Assembly: GCF_026898115.1 (NCBI RefSeq)
Contig: NZ_CP114036.1
Location: 248,001 to 312,000 of the forward strand
DNA length: 64,000 nucleotides
Reading direction: 5' to 3'
Source of the DNA: Streptomyces sp. S465
GTDB taxonomy: Bacteria; Actinomycetota; Actinomycetes; Streptomycetales; Streptomycetaceae
The notes under the pieces are model-generated. The model was not told the DNA's origin. It worked only from the letters and a program-made list of their open reading frames with translations, and searched no databases. This document shows, piece by piece, positions 62,400 to 64,000 of this stretch; position 1 is the stretch's first letter; each line of letters begins with the position of its first letter. Both the position numbers and the translations under genes were made by a program.

Positions 62400-62726
62400 T
62401 CAGCAGACCGCGGTGCGGTCGTAACGTCCGCCAACGGTGTGGAAGTACCGGCTCTGCTTGTTCGGGATGGACTGGCAGGAGGTGTCCCGCCAGGAGTGGA
62501 CGACGACCTTGACGCGCATCGTCTTGCCGCAGTTGTTGTACACGTAGCCCGCGATGCCTCCGTCGGGGTTGTTGGTGACATCGCTCCGGTCGATGCACGC
62601 GGGTGCCGTACCGCCGGCGGCGGCGACGGGTGCGGGGGCGGCCTGCGCGGAAGCCGCGCCGCCCAGGACGCCCGCCAGGACGATCGCGGCCGAGCCGATG
62701 ATGGCGTTGCGCTTCGTGGTCAGCAT
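62400..62726 (-). CDS. Small secreted four-cysteine protein
   Basis: 108 aa. Signal peptide (KRNAIIGSAAIVLAGVLGGA, cleavage near AQA-APA) and a mature domain with four Cys in two pairs (CIDRSD...NNCGKTM and TSCQSIP...TAVC). Beta-rich stretches GYVYNNCGKTMRVKVVVHS and RYFHTVGGRYD suggest a small beta-sandwich like the tendamistat-type inhibitors of Streptomyces. That likeness is by pattern only. ATG 62724-62726 has AGGGAAGG upstream. Confidence 0.72.
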   Translation of the reverse strand: MLTTKRNAIIGSAAIVLAGVLGGAASAQAAPAPVAAAGGTAPACIDRSDVTNNPDGGIAGYVYNNCGKTMRVKVVVHSWRDTSCQSIPNKQSRYFHTVGGRYDRTAVC

Positions 62727-63042
62727 GAATCGTTGCCTTCCCTTCGGATGGTGGGGGCGGCGCGGGGTGGCCCGCGTCGCCCTTCCGGCTGTGTATCGAG
62801 GTTGCGGCCCGGTCACCGTCCGTTGCCAGGGGCCGTGCCGGAATGGGGGCTTCATGCGACGTCCCACCGGCTGACCTGCTGGGACGGTGCGGCGTATGAC
62901 GCGAGTGTGGGACGCGCCGGAGCAACGGACCGAAGCCGGAGCTGCTGACGGGGCGTTGTCGACCGCGCCCGTCTCCACCGGGGCGGCTCCGTGCACCCCG
63001 GCAGGGGCGGTGTGTCAGCTCGCCGTCCGGTCGGCCTGACCG
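62727..63042. other. 316-bp stretch without a recognisable gene
   Basis: Upstream of the small secreted gene. GC-rich throughout, with no convincing coding frame, repeat or RNA structure. It presumably holds the promoter of the secreted-protein gene. Confidence 0.45.
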
Positions 63043-63147
63043 GTGTTCGCGCTGGAGGTGGCGATCGCCGCCTTCGTCTTCCTGGTGGTGCTGGGTGCGC
63101 TGGTGTTCTCCGTGGTGCACCGCCGGGCAGGTGTCGCCGGCACGCCG
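63043..63147 (+). pseudogene. N-terminal membrane-helix fragment, cut at the qcrB remnant
   Basis: From GTG 63043 the frame reads a hydrophobic helix (LEVAIAAFVFLVVLGALVFS) and a basic end (VVHRRAGVAG), like the start of a respiratory or other membrane protein. It then runs into antisense qcrB DNA at about 63148. No ribosome-binding site is visible. Identity unknown; it may be the end of a rearranged segment. Confidence 0.3.
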
Positions 63148-63438
63148 TCAGAGCGTGCCGAACGGCCCCGGCTGGAGCTGTTGGTAGCGGCCGGTGTAGG
63201 GCAGCTCATCCACGCCCGGCTCGAAGAAGAAGGTGAGATAGACACCGGTCAGCACGAGCACCAGAAAGCTGTAGAGGGCGAGCTCGCCGAGCAGGAAGGA
63301 CCAGTGGTCGGGAAACGCCTTGCGCAGTCCCCCCTTGCCGAGCTCCATCAGCGGCAACCGCGCGTCGAGCGCCACCGCCACCCGTTCGCCGCGCGCCACC
63401 GTGTCCCTCCCCCGGACCCGCTTGTGTGACGCCGACAC
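63148..63438 (-). pseudogene. qcrB: Truncated cytochrome bc1 complex cytochrome b (QcrB) N-terminus
   Basis: About 96 aa from GTG 63436-63438, with GGAGG upstream. LRKAFPDHWSFLLGELALYS then LTGVYLTFFFEPG and YTGRYQQLQ correspond to the first 90 residues of actinobacterial QcrB, which is normally over 500 aa. The heme-ligating helices are missing. The essential qcrB must lie elsewhere, so this is a broken extra copy. Confidence 0.75.
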
Positions 63439-63593
63439 CACACCTCCACCTCCCGGTTGCCGCCTGCCAGGACGGTCGCCAGGCCGGTCGCGCCACAGAG
63501 GTCCCCGAGGACCGCCGACGACGAAACGCGTGGTCCACCCATCGGAGGCGGCGCGGGACGGTCCGTTCACCGGCCGGTGGGCCACCGGCCGGG

Positions 63594-64000
63594 TCACCGC
63601 ATGAGGCGTACCGCCGCCTCGAGGAGTTGCGCGTGGACGAACGCCTGGGGCAGGTTGCCTCGCAGCTGGCGCTGGCGGACGTCGTACTCCTCGGCGAACA
63701 GACCCGGCGGGCCGCAGGCGGCCCGGGTGCGCTCGAACCAGCGGAAGGCGCTGAGGGTGTCTCGCTGGTGGTGGGCGGCGAGCGCCATCATGAAGCCGCA
63801 CAGCAGGAAGGCGCCTTCGGCCTCGCCCAGGCGCTGGTCGCCGTGGCCGAAGCGGTAGAGGTAGCCGTCCTGGGACAGTCGTGCCTCGATGAACCGGCGG
63901 GTGCGCGGCCCACTGGGGTCGTCCGGGGGGAGACAGCCACGGGCCAGCGGCAGCAGCAGGGCGGCTTCCGGTCCTGCGTCGTCCTCGGCACGGCACCAGT
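63594..64000 (-). CDS. GH15-family glycoside hydrolase (trehalase/glucoamylase-like), C-terminal part
   Basis: 135 codons open to the right edge. EDDAGPEAALLLPLARGCLP and YLYRFGHGDQRLGEAEGAFL, then GFMMALAAHHQRDTLSAFRW and GLFAEEYDVRQRQLRGNLPQ (catalytic-base Glu region and terminal QAFVHAQLL) match the end of the (alpha/alpha)6 barrel of GH15 enzymes of the trehalase type. The stop is at 63594-63596. The N-terminal part lies outside the window. The gap to the qcrB remnant (63439-63593) shows no gene. Confidence 0.85.
   Translation of the reverse strand, partial: WCRAEDDAGPEAALLLPLARGCLPPDDPSGPRTRRFIEARLSQDGYLYRFGHGDQRLGEAEGAFLLCGFMMALAAHHQRDTLSAFRWFERTRAACGPPGLFAEEYDVRQRQLRGNLPQAFVHAQLLEAAVRLMR

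Overview
The window is very GC-rich, its genes use G/C at third codon positions, and it has GTG starts, many 4-bp ATGA/GTGA stop-start overlaps and rare TTA codons. It also carries typical streptomycete families: an AfsR-type SARP, MbtH, a CYP157-type P450, DUF2690 proteins and ROK regulators. Together these point to a Streptomyces chromosome, most likely an accessory or arm region. I see no tRNA, rRNA, CRISPR array, transposase or phage gene.

Layout. 0-4.1 kb: a cupin/amidohydrolase pair with a divergent AraC regulator, then two DMT transporters. 4.2-10.6 kb: a sugar-acid (2-keto-3-deoxygluconate, KDG) operon holding a D-2-hydroxyacid dehydrogenase, KDG kinase, IclR regulator and KDPG aldolase. 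Around it lie a frameshifted SDR, an internally deleted MFS transporter and fragments of a DeoR regulator, alcohol dehydrogenase, carboxylesterase and carboxymuconolactone decarboxylase. 10.8-13.3 kb: SCO6745-like gene, GntR regulator and a PEBP protein. 13.4-15.1 kb: a rifampin monooxygenase (rox) behind a near-perfect inverted repeat resembling the rifamycin-associated element. 15.2-20 kb: two overlapping membrane-anchored XRE genes with peptidoglycan-binding or DUF2690 tails, a 774-aa DUF1906 protein and a small secreted protein. 20-23 kb: a 999-aa SARP regulator with two TTA codons.

23-34 kb: acyl-CoA dehydrogenase and MFS genes; a translationally coupled small protein/SDR/amidohydrolase operon with divergent LysR; TRIC channel plus M20 amidohydrolase; SDR; epoxide hydrolase. 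34-39 kb: AraC regulator, an ABC exporter and a divergent two-component system separated by three 22-bp repeats. 39-41.4 kb: debris of a second sensor kinase, an alpha/beta hydrolase, an NRPS thioesterase and a MalY-type aminotransferase around an intact MbtH gene. 41.3-46 kb: GNAT, an orphan CYP157-like P450, an isocitrate-lyase-superfamily enzyme and an SBF transporter.

46-55.4 kb: a probable alpha-galactoside locus (two ABC permeases, binding lipoprotein, GH36, ROK regulator, Gfo/Idh/MocA oxidoreductase) with a divergent secreted DUF4832 protein. 55.4-58.5 kb: an L-type and a D-type hydroxyamino-acid dehydratase under a YheO/DauR-like regulator. 58.5-62.4 kb: MmyB-type HTH regulator with divergent aldo/keto reductase, then a TetR/EamA pair. 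62.4-64 kb: a small secreted four-cysteine protein, a truncated qcrB and the C-terminal part of a GH15 enzyme running off the right edge.

All calls rest on reading the translations by eye. No database search was run, so family names are recognition by motif and remembered homologues.
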